DNA of 49,473 nt from Burkholderiales bacterium (GTDB lineage Bacteria > Pseudomonadota > Gammaproteobacteria > Burkholderiales > Burkholderiaceae_D): assembly GCA_016200895.1 (NCBI GenBank), contig JACQDX010000087.1, positions 1 through 49,473 on the forward strand, written 5' to 3'. The notes beneath the pieces were generated by a model. The model did not search any database, was not told the origin of the DNA, and saw only the letters and a list, made by a program, of their open reading frames with translations. The position numbers were made by a program, and so were the translations under genes. Below are positions 1 to 8,839 of the stretch, piece after piece (positions within the stretch are counted from its first letter, which is position 1; every line of letters starts with the position of its first letter).

Positions 1-392
1 ACAATGGATGGGCCTGTTGCTTTGGTGTCTGCGACCGGTGAGGGTGCTGCCACGGCTTTGGGGATCACATTCGATTCTGGCCTGACTTCAGATTTGACGC
101 TGATGGTCGGGGATTGTTGTACGGGTTGCTGTACCTGAACTTCCGGTGGGGGAATGAACGGGGGTGGCGGTGCCAACAACTTTGGTGGCGGCGGTGGGGG
201 GGTATCTGGCGGCGGTGGGGGTGGTTTTACTTCTTCCACCAACTTGACTTCTGCTGGCTTGATTACCACTTCCATGGCCTTGCGCGCTAATCCGGATACC
301 AGTGCATATACCACCAGTACGTGAAATGCGATAACCAGCCCTAAGCCTATAAACTTCTTCCCCGGCTCTTGCTGGCGATTTGAAAAATCCAT
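1..392 (-). CDS. tonB: Energy transducer TonB, N-terminal part (gene runs off the left edge)
   Basis: Reading leftward from the ATG at 390-392 gives an uninterrupted frame to the window edge (about 130 residues). It has a short cytoplasmic start (MDFSNRQQEPGKK), one hydrophobic segment at about residues 14-33, then a long proline-rich stretch (runs of six prolines around residues 50-75) mixed with Glu/Lys. This is the classic TonB layout: inner-membrane anchor plus a rigid periplasm-spanning Pro-rich arm. The C-terminal domain that touches receptor TonB boxes lies outside the window. A GGGAG ribosome-binding site precedes the start. The gene is divergent from the TonB-dependent receptor at 1326, so a dedicated partnership is plausible (inference). 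ExbB/ExbD could lie further left. A longer antisense-frame reading over 88-531 is a shadow. Confidence 0.85.
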   Translation of the reverse strand, partial: MDFSNRQQEPGKKFIGLGLVIAFHVLVVYALVSGLARKAMEVVIKPAEVKLVEEVKPPPPPPDTPPPPPPKLLAPPPPFIPPPEVQVQQPVQQSPTISVKSEVRPESNVIPKAVAAPSPVADTKATGPSI

Positions 393-1097
393 TACTGCTC
401 CCTTTATTATAGTGAAGGTATTTTCGCCATCCGGTTTTCATACATTGAATTCCGCAGTCACACTCAGCAAAAAACAAATAGGTCAGGCCGCCATATAAAT
501 TTGTCTCTGCCGGAAAATACTTAAATACCACTCAAGTACATCTTGCTCTGCCAGCTTGTACAGCGCTGCGGGAGAAACTATCTGTCTTTGAATTCGGCCC
601 ACTTTAGTGTCCTCATAACTGGTTGTCAAGAGGTATCTATGTGGAATTAACATTGCCACGATAGTCATCGAATATTAACTGCAAATCAGCAGGCTTTATA
701 GCCCTGATTCAGCAAACCATTTATACCAAATTACCGTCATATTTTTACAACTGGTCTTAGCCCTCAAAAATATAAACACGCCGAATTACTGCAATTTAAA
801 GTGCACTGAGACTCCATTCCCCTGTGGCGAATGGGAAATTTAAGCAGTGTTTTGCGCGAACCTGATTTGCACATCCAGATCGCATTTCAGACATATATAA
901 ATTAATTTAGAAAACTTAGTTCAAAGCCACTTCAAATCCACTTCTTTGACTAAAAAAAGAACAATTGAAGACCACATGTGGGAATAAAACATCAGTCCAC
1001 TTCTGTTCTTCTCAATTTGAAAAGAATAATTTATCCAATAAAAACAATTAGATAGCCACCATATCAATGTCAAAATAGAAACCAATTAAACATCGCA

Positions 1098-1116
1098 TAG
1101 ATACCACTTAGATACC
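1098..1116 (+). promoter_or_regulatory. Two TAGATACC direct repeats, one helical turn apart
   Basis: TAGATACC occurs at 1098-1105 and 1109-1116, a spacing of 11 bp, ending two bases before the candidate -35 box of the receptor promoter. Phased direct repeats abutting a -35 box are a common activator-site layout. No regulator can be assigned from the sequence. Confidence 0.35.
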
Positions 1117-1118
1117 GA

Positions 1119-1147
1119 TTGACAACCTGTTTAGTCACCACTAAAGT
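1119..1147 (+). promoter_or_regulatory. Candidate sigma-70 promoter of the TonB-dependent receptor gene
   Basis: A perfect TTGACA (-35) at 1119-1124 is followed by a 17-bp spacer and TAAAGT (-10, four of six consensus bases) at 1142-1147. The palindromic word CACTAAAGTG (1139-1148) covers the -10, so repressor occlusion is possible. This would give a 5' leader of about 170 nt before the ATG at 1326. Confidence 0.45.
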
Positions 1148-1325
1148 GCATCACATCCGGTGTTGTTGTTTCGAGTGGTAGCTAACTTTGAATGACTTTT
1201 TACTGCAGCGGGTTGTACCGAAAATACTCACTGTCAAAACATCAAGTGTGTAAGGTATGGGGGAGGAAGCAATTTTTTGTCACGGATCTAAAGCTTTTCA
1301 CAGGTCTTAACCGAAGGAGAAATAA

Positions 1326-4082
1326 ATGCAAAATAAAATGAGTCCAATGAGGAACAATTTAACGCCCGTGGCGTCCGCTGTTGCGGTATTAATCATGAGC
1401 GTTGCCATGCAGGCGCAAGCACAAGAAGCAGCGAAGCCAGCCGCAGCTCAAGAAGTGGTCGTAACTGGTATTCGCGCATCCCTGCAACAGTCTTTGAATC
1501 AAAAACGTAATTCCGACAATTTCGTTGAAGTGATTACAGCTGAAGACATCGGCAAGATGCCTGATAAAAACGTTGCTGACTCTTTGCAACGTGTACCTGG
1601 CGTCAGCGTTGCTGCGGCGGGTGGTGGCGAAGGCAGCTTTGGTGAGAATGACCGCGTTGCCTTGCGCGGCACACCGTTCGGCCTGACATTGACGACACTC
1701 AATGGTCACTCAGTATCAAGTGGCGACTGGTTTGCTGACAATATCGTCGGCGGCGGCCGCAGCGTCAGCTTCTCTTTGTTCCCATCTGAATTGATAGGTC
1801 GCGTTACAGTACACAAAGGCTCTCAAGCCAATCTGCTTGAAGGCGGTGCTGAAGGTGTCGTGGACATCGAAACACGCAAGCCATTGGATTTCAAAAAACA
1901 ATTCAATGCACAAGCAAGTATCGGCCTGGTTAACTCTGCCAACTCCGGCAAATCTGATCCGCAACTGAGTGGTCTGATTGCCTGGAAAAATGATGCGTCA
2001 ACTATGGGTATCCTGGTTCAGGCTTTCCATCAAAAACGTACTCTGAGCCGCGCTGGTCAAGAGAATCAAATCTGGTGGGACAAGGTTGATGTTGGTAGCC
2101 CTATCGATAGTGCCATCAAAGGTGCCGGTACAGCAAATACAGCAACGTCTCCAGCTTCTGGCGCAGTCACCAACTATCTGGGTGGTACTGCCTGGTTTGA
2201 ACAACAACGTACCCGTGATGGTGGTTTGATTGACTTCCAATTCAAGCCATCCAAAGATGTGAGCATAGACATCACTGCATTCCAGTCGCATCTGGATGCA
2301 CCGAACGTCAATCACAACTTCATGCAATCCCTGGGCCGTTTCGTCGGACCATCATGGGCAACCACTGGCTATCCAACAAGTGCTGTCACTGGTACCTTGA
2401 ACCAGGGCGTTATCACCCAGTTGTCGGTGACTAATCCTGCTGGCTGCGTACCTTGTAGTGGCATGTCCAGCGCTGTTCAGGAAATCTTCTCCCGTCCTGT
2501 TGCAGAAAGCCAGTCTCAGTTCTTTAATATCGATGGCTCTTTCCGCGTCAATGATCAATTGACACTTGCAGGTAAAGTCGGTACGACCAAAGGTCTGGGC
2601 AACACAGTCAGTGGTGCTATGGGTATCTGGATGCCATGGACAGGCGGCAGCTACACTGTCCAGGGTTCTGACAAGCCTGTGATTTATGTTACGCCTGGCG
2701 CTGACAAGTTCTCTATCGGCGGCTTTAATAATGGCGCACCTGGCACACCTGGCGCACCATACACTTACGGCTCACATGTCACAGCCAACGATAAAGAAAA
2801 TTACGCACAAATCGACGGCACGTTTAAAACTGATCTCGCCAGCATCCCTACTTTGCGTTTTGGTTTCCGTGCTGCCGAACACAAACGTGATCTGACTTCT
2901 ATCGGTAACAATGCTTTGCCAGGATTGAGCAATGCAGCAAATCTGCCTATGTCTGGTTTGACAGCTTTCCCGAATATCTTTAATGATCTGGGTGCAAATG
3001 GTGCTGGTTACTGGACTTTCTCCCAAGCTTCTGTGAATGCATGGCTGGCGCAGTACACCAACTATACTGGTCACTTGCTGCAAAATGAATTCTCCATTAA
3101 AGAACCAACGCAATCTGCGTATGTAATGGCTGATTTTGCAGGCGAAGGCATCAGTGGTAATTTCGGTTTGCGTGTTGCCCGTACTAACGAACAAGTCACA
3201 CGTAATGAGATCGGTGCTTCTGGTAATTTTGAACCACGTACCTATAACAACAATTATGTCGATTTCCTGCCAAGTGCAAACTTCCGCATGGATTTGAACA
3301 AAGACATGGTTGCCCGTTTTAGCGTTTCCCGCACGATGGCTCGTCCTGAACTGGGTCAAATGGCTGGTCTTGATCTGCGTGACGTACAAGGTACAGGTAA
3401 CGGTGGTAACCCTAACCTGAAACCTATCCGTGCAAATACGGTAGATCTGGGCGTGGAATGGTATTTCGCACCGAAATCCCTGGTTTCTGCTGATATTTTC
3501 TACTCGGCTCTGGATGGCTACGTGACTTATGGCGCAAGCACAGGTACGTTCTACAACCAGATTCAAAAGAAAAATACTGTATATGCAATGAGTACGCCTA
3601 TCAATACCCAGGCCGAAGTTAAAGGTCTGGAACTGGCATACATCCAGGCATTGCCAGCAGGTTTTGGTATCAACGCCAACTACACTTACACACTGGGCAA
3701 AGAAACAGGTGCAGCTCCTGGTTCCAAGTGCGGCGATTTGCTGGCTCCTGACTGTACTTTGATTGGCACTTCCAAGAACGCATACAACATTGGCGCTTTC
3801 TATGAAGATGGTAAATTCAGTGCACGTCTGACATACAGCTATCGTTCCGGTTTCTTGAATGGTACCAGCCGTAACAGCGCTGCTTACCAGAACGATATCG
3901 GTACTTTGTCTGCAACCCTGGCTTATCAGATCACTGACAGTTTCTCTATCTCTCTGGATGGCAAAGATCTCAATAATCCATTGGTCAGCTCTGTCTGGAA
4001 AACTCCAGGTGCAGCAGATTTGCCAGCATCCCTGTATAAAAATGGCCGTCAAATCTTCCTGACTTTGCACGCCAAAATGTAA
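1326..4082 (+). CDS. TonB-dependent outer-membrane receptor (TIGR01782-like subfamily)
   Basis: The 918-residue protein has a signal peptide (about residues 1-33, ending AQA), a TonB-box-like QEVVVTG at 42-48, and then the subfamily's plug opening: GIRASLQQSL, KR, EDIGKMPDKNVADSLQRVPGVSV (residues 48-95). A plug and a 22-strand barrel follow. Length and opening match the Xanthomonas/Caulobacter-type receptors that import oligosaccharides and similar ligands rather than classic siderophore receptors. AAGGAG at 1314-1319 supports the start. It is divergent from tonB and upstream of the halogenase gene, a pairing known from other proteobacteria. The substrate is unknown. The final residues (TLHAKM) lack the usual terminal aromatic. 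Confidence 0.9.
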   Translation: MQNKMSPMRNNLTPVASAVAVLIMSVAMQAQAQEAAKPAAAQEVVVTGIRASLQQSLNQKRNSDNFVEVITAEDIGKMPDKNVADSLQRVPGVSVAAAGGGEGSFGENDRVALRGTPFGLTLTTLNGHSVSSGDWFADNIVGGGRSVSFSLFPSELIGRVTVHKGSQANLLEGGAEGVVDIETRKPLDFKKQFNAQASIGLVNSANSGKSDPQLSGLIAWKNDASTMGILVQAFHQKRTLSRAGQENQIWWDKVDVGSPIDSAIKGAGTANTATSPASGAVTNYLGGTAWFEQQRTRDGGLIDFQFKPSKDVSIDITAFQSHLDAPNVNHNFMQSLGRFVGPSWATTGYPTSAVTGTLNQGVITQLSVTNPAGCVPCSGMSSAVQEIFSRPVAESQSQFFNIDGSFRVNDQLTLAGKVGTTKGLGNTVSGAMGIWMPWTGGSYTVQGSDKPVIYVTPGADKFSIGGFNNGAPGTPGAPYTYGSHVTANDKENYAQIDGTFKTDLASIPTLRFGFRAAEHKRDLTSIGNNALPGLSNAANLPMSGLTAFPNIFNDLGANGAGYWTFSQASVNAWLAQYTNYTGHLLQNEFSIKEPTQSAYVMADFAGEGISGNFGLRVARTNEQVTRNEIGASGNFEPRTYNNNYVDFLPSANFRMDLNKDMVARFSVSRTMARPELGQMAGLDLRDVQGTGNGGNPNLKPIRANTVDLGVEWYFAPKSLVSADIFYSALDGYVTYGASTGTFYNQIQKKNTVYAMSTPINTQAEVKGLELAYIQALPAGFGINANYTYTLGKETGAAPGSKCGDLLAPDCTLIGTSKNAYNIGAFYEDGKFSARLTYSYRSGFLNGTSRNSAAYQNDIGTLSATLAYQITDSFSISLDGKDLNNPLVSSVWKTPGAADLPASLYKNGRQIFLTLHAKM

Positions 4083-4138
4083 TTACTACGCTTGCGGGAG
4101 GGTTTATCTGTAACACCAAGATACGCCTCCTGTTCTTG

Positions 4139-4175
4139 AAAGTGATGAGGCTGCCTGGTCTCATCACTTTTTTTT
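4139..4175 (+). terminator. Strong rho-independent terminator after the TonB-dependent receptor gene
   Basis: An 11-bp perfect stem (AAAGTGATGAG at 4139-4149 with CTCATCACTTT at 4160-4170) encloses a 10-nt loop and runs into eight T residues. It lies 57 nt after the receptor stop and separates the receptor from the halogenase gene, so the halogenase probably depends on its own promoter or on read-through. Confidence 0.85.
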
Positions 4176-4264
4176 GTTTTAACTTAGCAAAGTTTGTTAA
4201 TGTAGATGTGTCGTCCTTGGAGACGACATGCAATTCAATTTATTCCTGACACTGGCCCCTGACT

Positions 4265-5779
4265 ATGACTACGCAAAAACCTATCAAGAAAATCATGATC
4301 GTTGGCGGCGGTTCCGCAGGCTGGATGGCTGCCCTGATCATCGCCCATTCAGTAAAAGGAAAAAATATAGAAGTCACGGTAATAGAATCACCTACTGTAG
4401 GTGTGATTGGCGTTGGCGAAGGTTCTACACCGGTCTTGAAAAAGTTTTTTGATAACCTGGGCATACAAGAATCTGAATGGATGCCTGAATGTAATGCCAC
4501 CTATAAATCCGGCATCAGCTTTGATGGCTGGTCCACCAAACCTGGTCATGAAAGTTATTTTCATCCCTTTGTGACGATGATAGATAACCTGACCTTGCCA
4601 GTATTTATCAACAATGTCAAAGCGCGCCTGAATGGTGAAGATGTATGCGCATTACCCGATAAATTTTTCCTGTCCTCCAAATTGGCAGAGAGCCATCTGG
4701 CACCTATTGCATCCCATAATTTTCCGTTTTTTACGACTTACGGCTACCATTTCGATGCCATGTTACTAGGGAAATTCCTGCATAAGAAAGCACTGGAAAT
4801 GGGTATCCGCCATATCAGTGCCCACATCACCGATACCAGACTGGATGCCAGCGGTAATATTGCCTCGGTATTGATAGAAAGTGGCGACAATCTGGAAGCC
4901 GATTTTTTTGTCGACTGCTCGGGCTTTGCTTCGCTGTTGATTGGTAAGGCATTAAAAACACCGTTTGTCAGCTATGCTGACCATCTCTTGAATGACTCTG
5001 CCATTGCCATGCCGACGGACATCGGCGCAGCAATTCCTACGCAAACAATTTCTACTGCAATGAAATACGGCTGGTCATGGAAGATACCGCTGCAAAATCG
5101 TTACGGCAATGGCTATGTGTATAGCTCCGCATTTACCACTGCCGATCAGGCAGAACATGAATTGCGTGAAAAACTGGGCTTGCTGGAATCAGATACCCAG
5201 GCCCGCCATTTGAAGATGAAACTGGGGCGTGTAGAGAAACACTGGAACAAAAATTGTCTGGCGGTAGGTTTGTCACAAGGGTTTTTAGAACCACTGGAAG
5301 CAACCGCCCTCTACCTGACACAGATGACTGCCGCTATTTTTTGCCTGTTCCTGGAAAAAGGCGACATGAGCGAACAAGCGCAACATGTCTACAACGAGCA
5401 AATCAATGACTACTTTGACGGACACCGCAATTACATCATCGCCCACTACAAGACCAATACGCGGACGGACACAGAATATTGGATAGCCAATGCAGCCAAC
5501 CTGCATACCATACCTGATTCACTCAAACAGGTATTTGCCACCTGGCTGGAAGGTCGCGATCTGGGGGATGAAATTCGCCGCCAGAAAATCGACACCTATT
5601 ATCCCGTAGCATCATGGTATTCACTGCTGGCTGGCATGGGCGTGTTTCCACTAGCAGATAAAGCCGTTACCGATACAGTACAAAACCAGAGCGAACCTTT
5701 GGGCGACTTTATTCAGCGCTGCGCCCTGAATTTCCAGGATCACCGCAGCTTTTTATCCACTCACAGGCCAGCTATGTAA
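4265..5779 (+). CDS. Flavin-dependent halogenase, tryptophan halogenase family
   Basis: The 504-residue protein carries the family's landmarks. The FAD-binding GGGSAGWMAA is at about residues 14-23 and GEGSTP at 51-56. The family Lys in the stretch after the dinucleotide fold (TYKSGISF) is K81. The halogenase signature WxWxIP (WSWKIP) is at 270-275. The FLEPLEAT segment has E345 at the position of the catalytic Glu of PrnA. Such enzymes use reduced flavin, O2 and halide to make hypohalous acid, which is guided to the active-site Lys. Homologues next to TonB-dependent receptors (for example BrvH and Xanthomonas enzymes) halogenate indoles in vitro, often preferring bromide; natural substrates are unknown. 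No flavin reductase gene lies nearby. No clear ribosome-binding site precedes the ATG, so the start is less certain than the function. Confidence 0.9.
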   Translation: MTTQKPIKKIMIVGGGSAGWMAALIIAHSVKGKNIEVTVIESPTVGVIGVGEGSTPVLKKFFDNLGIQESEWMPECNATYKSGISFDGWSTKPGHESYFHPFVTMIDNLTLPVFINNVKARLNGEDVCALPDKFFLSSKLAESHLAPIASHNFPFFTTYGYHFDAMLLGKFLHKKALEMGIRHISAHITDTRLDASGNIASVLIESGDNLEADFFVDCSGFASLLIGKALKTPFVSYADHLLNDSAIAMPTDIGAAIPTQTISTAMKYGWSWKIPLQNRYGNGYVYSSAFTTADQAEHELREKLGLLESDTQARHLKMKLGRVEKHWNKNCLAVGLSQGFLEPLEATALYLTQMTAAIFCLFLEKGDMSEQAQHVYNEQINDYFDGHRNYIIAHYKTNTRTDTEYWIANAANLHTIPDSLKQVFATWLEGRDLGDEIRRQKIDTYYPVASWYSLLAGMGVFPLADKAVTDTVQNQSEPLGDFIQRCALNFQDHRSFLSTHRPAM

Positions 5780-5918
5780 GGCACTTCTCATTGAAGGGCA
5801 GGAGCAAGAATGAGGTAAAACAACATGCACTGCGATAGTAAATGCGAGCAGGCGTGCTTTTCTGTCAGTTTTTCGGCTAAACTCAAGTCCGACTGGCAAA
5901 AAATATACCTTTTCGTGC

Positions 5919-6656
5919 ATGCCCCTCAATTATCTTGCAAACCTGACGTCACCCAAGCGCACTCCCCAGTCTAATCTGCATCTGGGAGTAAGCTTGGCAT
6001 GTGTGGCCGGAGCCTTGAATGCTGGTGGTTTTTTAGCTGTCGGGCAATACACTTCCCATATGACCGGCATGCTTTCATCCGCCGCTGACGATCTGGTCCT
6101 GGGCAAGTTCCTGCCCGCCTTTGCCGCATTGTTCATGCTGATTGCTTTTGCCTGGGGTGCTGCCTGTACAGCCCTTATCGTTAACTATGCAAAGCGTAAC
6201 CAGTTTCGCTACATCTATACACCCGTCTTACTGCTGGAAGCGGTGTTGCTGCTGGTATTTGGCCTGGTCGGCACTGAATTGCAGGAGCACGCAGTGATCA
6301 CCGTCTCTTTCACGACAGTCTTGCTCTGCTATGTGATGGGTCTGCAAAATGCCTTGATTACCAAGATCTCCCATGCTGAAATACGCACTACCCATGTCAC
6401 TGGCCTGGTCACTGACATAGGGATAGAACTGGGCAAGATGATTTACTGGAATGAACATAAAGACGAAATTCACCATAAAAATGAAGTGAGTGCCAATTTG
6501 CAGAAATTGCGCTTGCATGGTCTATTGGTCTTCTGGTTTTTTTCCGGCGCTTTAACCGGTGCTTATGGCTTTAAGCATTTCGGCTTTATTTCTACCTTGC
6601 CCATCGCAACTGCACTGGTAGTCTTGTCGCTTGCACCGAGATTCAGGAAAACCTGA
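5919..6656 (+). CDS. DUF1275 (YoaK-like) integral membrane protein
   Basis: The 245-residue, strongly hydrophobic protein has about six membrane segments. Its start matches the DUF1275 pattern: VAGALNAGGFLAVGQYTSHMTG (about residues 29-50), followed by a long hydrophobic hairpin and a second G-L-Q-N-A motif (MGLQNALITKISHAEIRTTHVTG). The family is widespread in bacteria and its transported compound is not established. It starts 139 nt after the halogenase on the same strand, so co-transcription is possible, but the spacing is wide and no ribosome-binding site is obvious. Confidence 0.8.
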   Translation: MPLNYLANLTSPKRTPQSNLHLGVSLACVAGALNAGGFLAVGQYTSHMTGMLSSAADDLVLGKFLPAFAALFMLIAFAWGAACTALIVNYAKRNQFRYIYTPVLLLEAVLLLVFGLVGTELQEHAVITVSFTTVLLCYVMGLQNALITKISHAEIRTTHVTGLVTDIGIELGKMIYWNEHKDEIHHKNEVSANLQKLRLHGLLVFWFFSGALTGAYGFKHFGFISTLPIATALVVLSLAPRFRKT

Positions 6657-6723
6657 TTATTTGATTTCAACAATCAGTACATCCCCATTACTATTCTTTT
6701 GGCTATTTAATAATTAAACCAGT

Positions 6724-8832
6724 ATGTCCATATCTGATCCAGCCAATTTATTCCAGCGTGTGCCAGAGTTGCGCACCTTTAGCGATGATCCGAAGATCAG
6801 CCGGGCCATAGAATCTGGCGACCCATTCAAGGTCTATCGCTCTCTTGTCCTGGCCCGCCTGTTCCGCCGCCTGCCACAGCACAAGGATGTACTCAAAGAG
6901 CTGACCAGTGAACGCCGCCTGTTTGCCAAGCCATTGAAAGGCACTCCATCGCTGGGAACAATCAATTCTGTCGGTTTCAGTTTTGTTGGTGAATCGGAAC
7001 GGGATACCGATGGCAGCCATATTGCCCTGCATGCTTTTGTCATCTTGTTTGCCCTGCCACTCGTTCCCATGGGTTCTTATGTGGTGCGCAGCACTGGCGA
7101 CAGGCAGTGGCAGATTTATGCGCGCGCGCCTTTGGGGATCATGGGCTGGCTATATACACGCAGTCTGGCACTGACTTTGGTGATCATGGTGTTGACAGGC
7201 GCTACGGCGAGTTATCACGAAGCGAGTAACCAGGATCTGATCATACTGAATGGCTTTGAAATACCGGTAAATGTGAAAATCGGCGAGCAAACGCGGATCG
7301 TACCAGCACTGGGGCGTGCCACATTGACTTTGCCAGTAGGTCATTTACGGGGTGAAGCCAGCGCTGGCAAAACCGGCGTCATCGATACTTATGACCAGAC
7401 TTTGGAAAGCAGCGACCGCTACAGCATCTGGAATATCGCCGGTGCAGCACCATTGGTAGAAAATACGATTATCTACAGCAAGGTAAAGCCATCTGATCCT
7501 GGGCAGGCTGGGAGCCAGATTGTGTATTGCGGCAAGCGTCTGATGGAATTTGCCAACATCAAATACCTGTTCAGCGAACCACCACAAACCATGAGCATGA
7601 GCAAACACGAAAGCTCAGTCAGCGTGAAGCAATTGACCATCATCAACCAGCCAGGCACGCCGGGTGTCATGTCCTGTCTGAATTATGCGTTTGAACATGG
7701 TCAGGAAAAAGACATGCTGGGTGCGCTGGAAGCCTATGCCGCCATCAAGGACTGGGAATCACGCACAGCAGAAATTACCCTGTATATTGCCCGTAATGCA
7801 TCCAATGCCGAAGCGTTGCGGATCAGCCGCAAAGTCTTGAAGATGCATCCAGATGACGTCATGCTTGAGCGCAGCGTTCAAGATTTGCGTGATGATATCG
7901 GTGAGCATGAACTCATGCTCAAGGAATATGCACAGCGTGCCAGCCAACGTGCCGAGTCTTCATCTGAACAATATTTATATGCCTCATTGCTGAGCGGTAG
8001 TGAAGGCTTGCAGACAATGAAGGCATTGAGGCAAAAATTTCCGCAAGATGCAAATATCTTGCGCAGCCTGGCCTGGCGTAAATTTGTGCATGGCGACAGC
8101 CGGGGTGCAGCTCAGGATTTGCAGCAACTGTCTACACTCTCACCAGAAAATGCCAGCTACTTATTTGATACACAAATCAAGCTGCTGCTGACACAGCAAC
8201 GTGCTGCTGATGCGTTGAAGATACTGGATGCAGCAATGAACAACAGCAAGGGTCTGGAAAGAGCCGTGCATGCGCTTGAATTCAACGAAATTGCGCGCCA
8301 AGTGAATAATGGCGATCCTGAAAAATATTTGCGCAGCATGCCAGAGGATGAGGATGGTAAATTGCTGGATATTTACCGCGCCAAAGCTGGCCTGCCAACA
8401 ACTAATGCGGCAAATCGTGATTTACCCATCGTCAAACTGTCACAAAGTTTGCGCAGTTCGCCAGAACAAACGCTGGATCTGATGAAACAGATCAACGCAA
8501 TACAGATCCGCAAGTATCTGGGTGCAGATCAACTGGCCTTGCTTTATGGCGAAGCCAGCCGCATCAACAACAAAGTAGCAAAAGATAAACTACAACAGAT
8601 GATGCATATGCGCAAAGCTGATCTCGCTGTTTTTGAACAGTTCGTGCGCGGTGACAACGTCAGTCTGGATGAAGTGGACTTTGAAACCGAAGTGCTGGCG
8701 GCAGCTTATTTCATCCGTTCACGCAATTCACAATTACCAGCACAGGAGCGGCAGACCCTCAGGCAATTGGCGGCAAAAACAGATATGCTGCAAGGTGTAG
8801 TCAGCACGGCAATCAAACAATGGCAAAGCTGA
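6724..8832 (+). CDS. Large membrane protein with C-terminal TPR-like repeats, partner of the M48 peptidase
   Basis: I do not recognise a named family for this 702-residue protein. It has a charged cytoplasmic start (residues 1-75) and a short module (TINSVGFSFVGESERDTDGS, about 79-98). A hydrophobic segment spans 101-121 (LFALPLVPMGSYVV) and a second spans about 146-162. A beta-rich region then runs to about residue 310. The rest is a long alpha-helical region with regularly spaced A/L/Y residues, resembling TPR repeats (about 320-700). The short module resembles one I recall in M48-linked membrane proteins (weak memory). The M48 peptidase gene starts 7 nt downstream, so the two are almost certainly one operon. 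A scaffolding or substrate-presenting role for the peptidase is inference. Confidence 0.65.
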   Translation: MSISDPANLFQRVPELRTFSDDPKISRAIESGDPFKVYRSLVLARLFRRLPQHKDVLKELTSERRLFAKPLKGTPSLGTINSVGFSFVGESERDTDGSHIALHAFVILFALPLVPMGSYVVRSTGDRQWQIYARAPLGIMGWLYTRSLALTLVIMVLTGATASYHEASNQDLIILNGFEIPVNVKIGEQTRIVPALGRATLTLPVGHLRGEASAGKTGVIDTYDQTLESSDRYSIWNIAGAAPLVENTIIYSKVKPSDPGQAGSQIVYCGKRLMEFANIKYLFSEPPQTMSMSKHESSVSVKQLTIINQPGTPGVMSCLNYAFEHGQEKDMLGALEAYAAIKDWESRTAEITLYIARNASNAEALRISRKVLKMHPDDVMLERSVQDLRDDIGEHELMLKEYAQRASQRAESSSEQYLYASLLSGSEGLQTMKALRQKFPQDANILRSLAWRKFVHGDSRGAAQDLQQLSTLSPENASYLFDTQIKLLLTQQRAADALKILDAAMNNSKGLERAVHALEFNEIARQVNNGDPEKYLRSMPEDEDGKLLDIYRAKAGLPTTNAANRDLPIVKLSQSLRSSPEQTLDLMKQINAIQIRKYLGADQLALLYGEASRINNKVAKDKLQQMMHMRKADLAVFEQFVRGDNVSLDEVDFETEVLAAAYFIRSRNSQLPAQERQTLRQLAAKTDMLQGVVSTAIKQWQS

Positions 8833-8839
8833 GTCAATT

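Larger units (their letters stand above)
393..1325. other. Long AT-rich intergenic region between divergent tonB and TonB-dependent receptor genes
   Basis: This stretch of about 930 bases holds no convincing gene; a 61-codon minus-strand frame at 483-668 has no recognisable feature. It contains regulatory-looking signals. There is a palindromic decamer at 600-609 (CACTTTAGTG) and its exact reverse complement at 1139-1148. TAAAGTGCA occurs at 797-805 and again at 1142-1150. A perfect 10-bp palindrome lies at 972-981 (CCACATGTGG). CCACTT-like words recur. The layout suits a regulated divergent promoter region. Confidence 0.5.

Noticed and set aside
88..531. 147-codon minus-strand frame overlapping the tonB start
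   Set aside because: It is out of phase with the TonB frame, has no known domain, and its low-complexity part derives from the Pro-rich coding DNA.
483..668. 61-codon minus-strand frame in the tonB/receptor gap
   Set aside because: No ribosome-binding site, domain or composition bias supports it; it remains possible but unsupported.
2772..4070. 432-codon frame antisense to the TonB-dependent receptor
   Set aside because: It is Cys/Thr/Ile-rich with no domain, a typical shadow of a biased gene; the sense frame is clearly a receptor.
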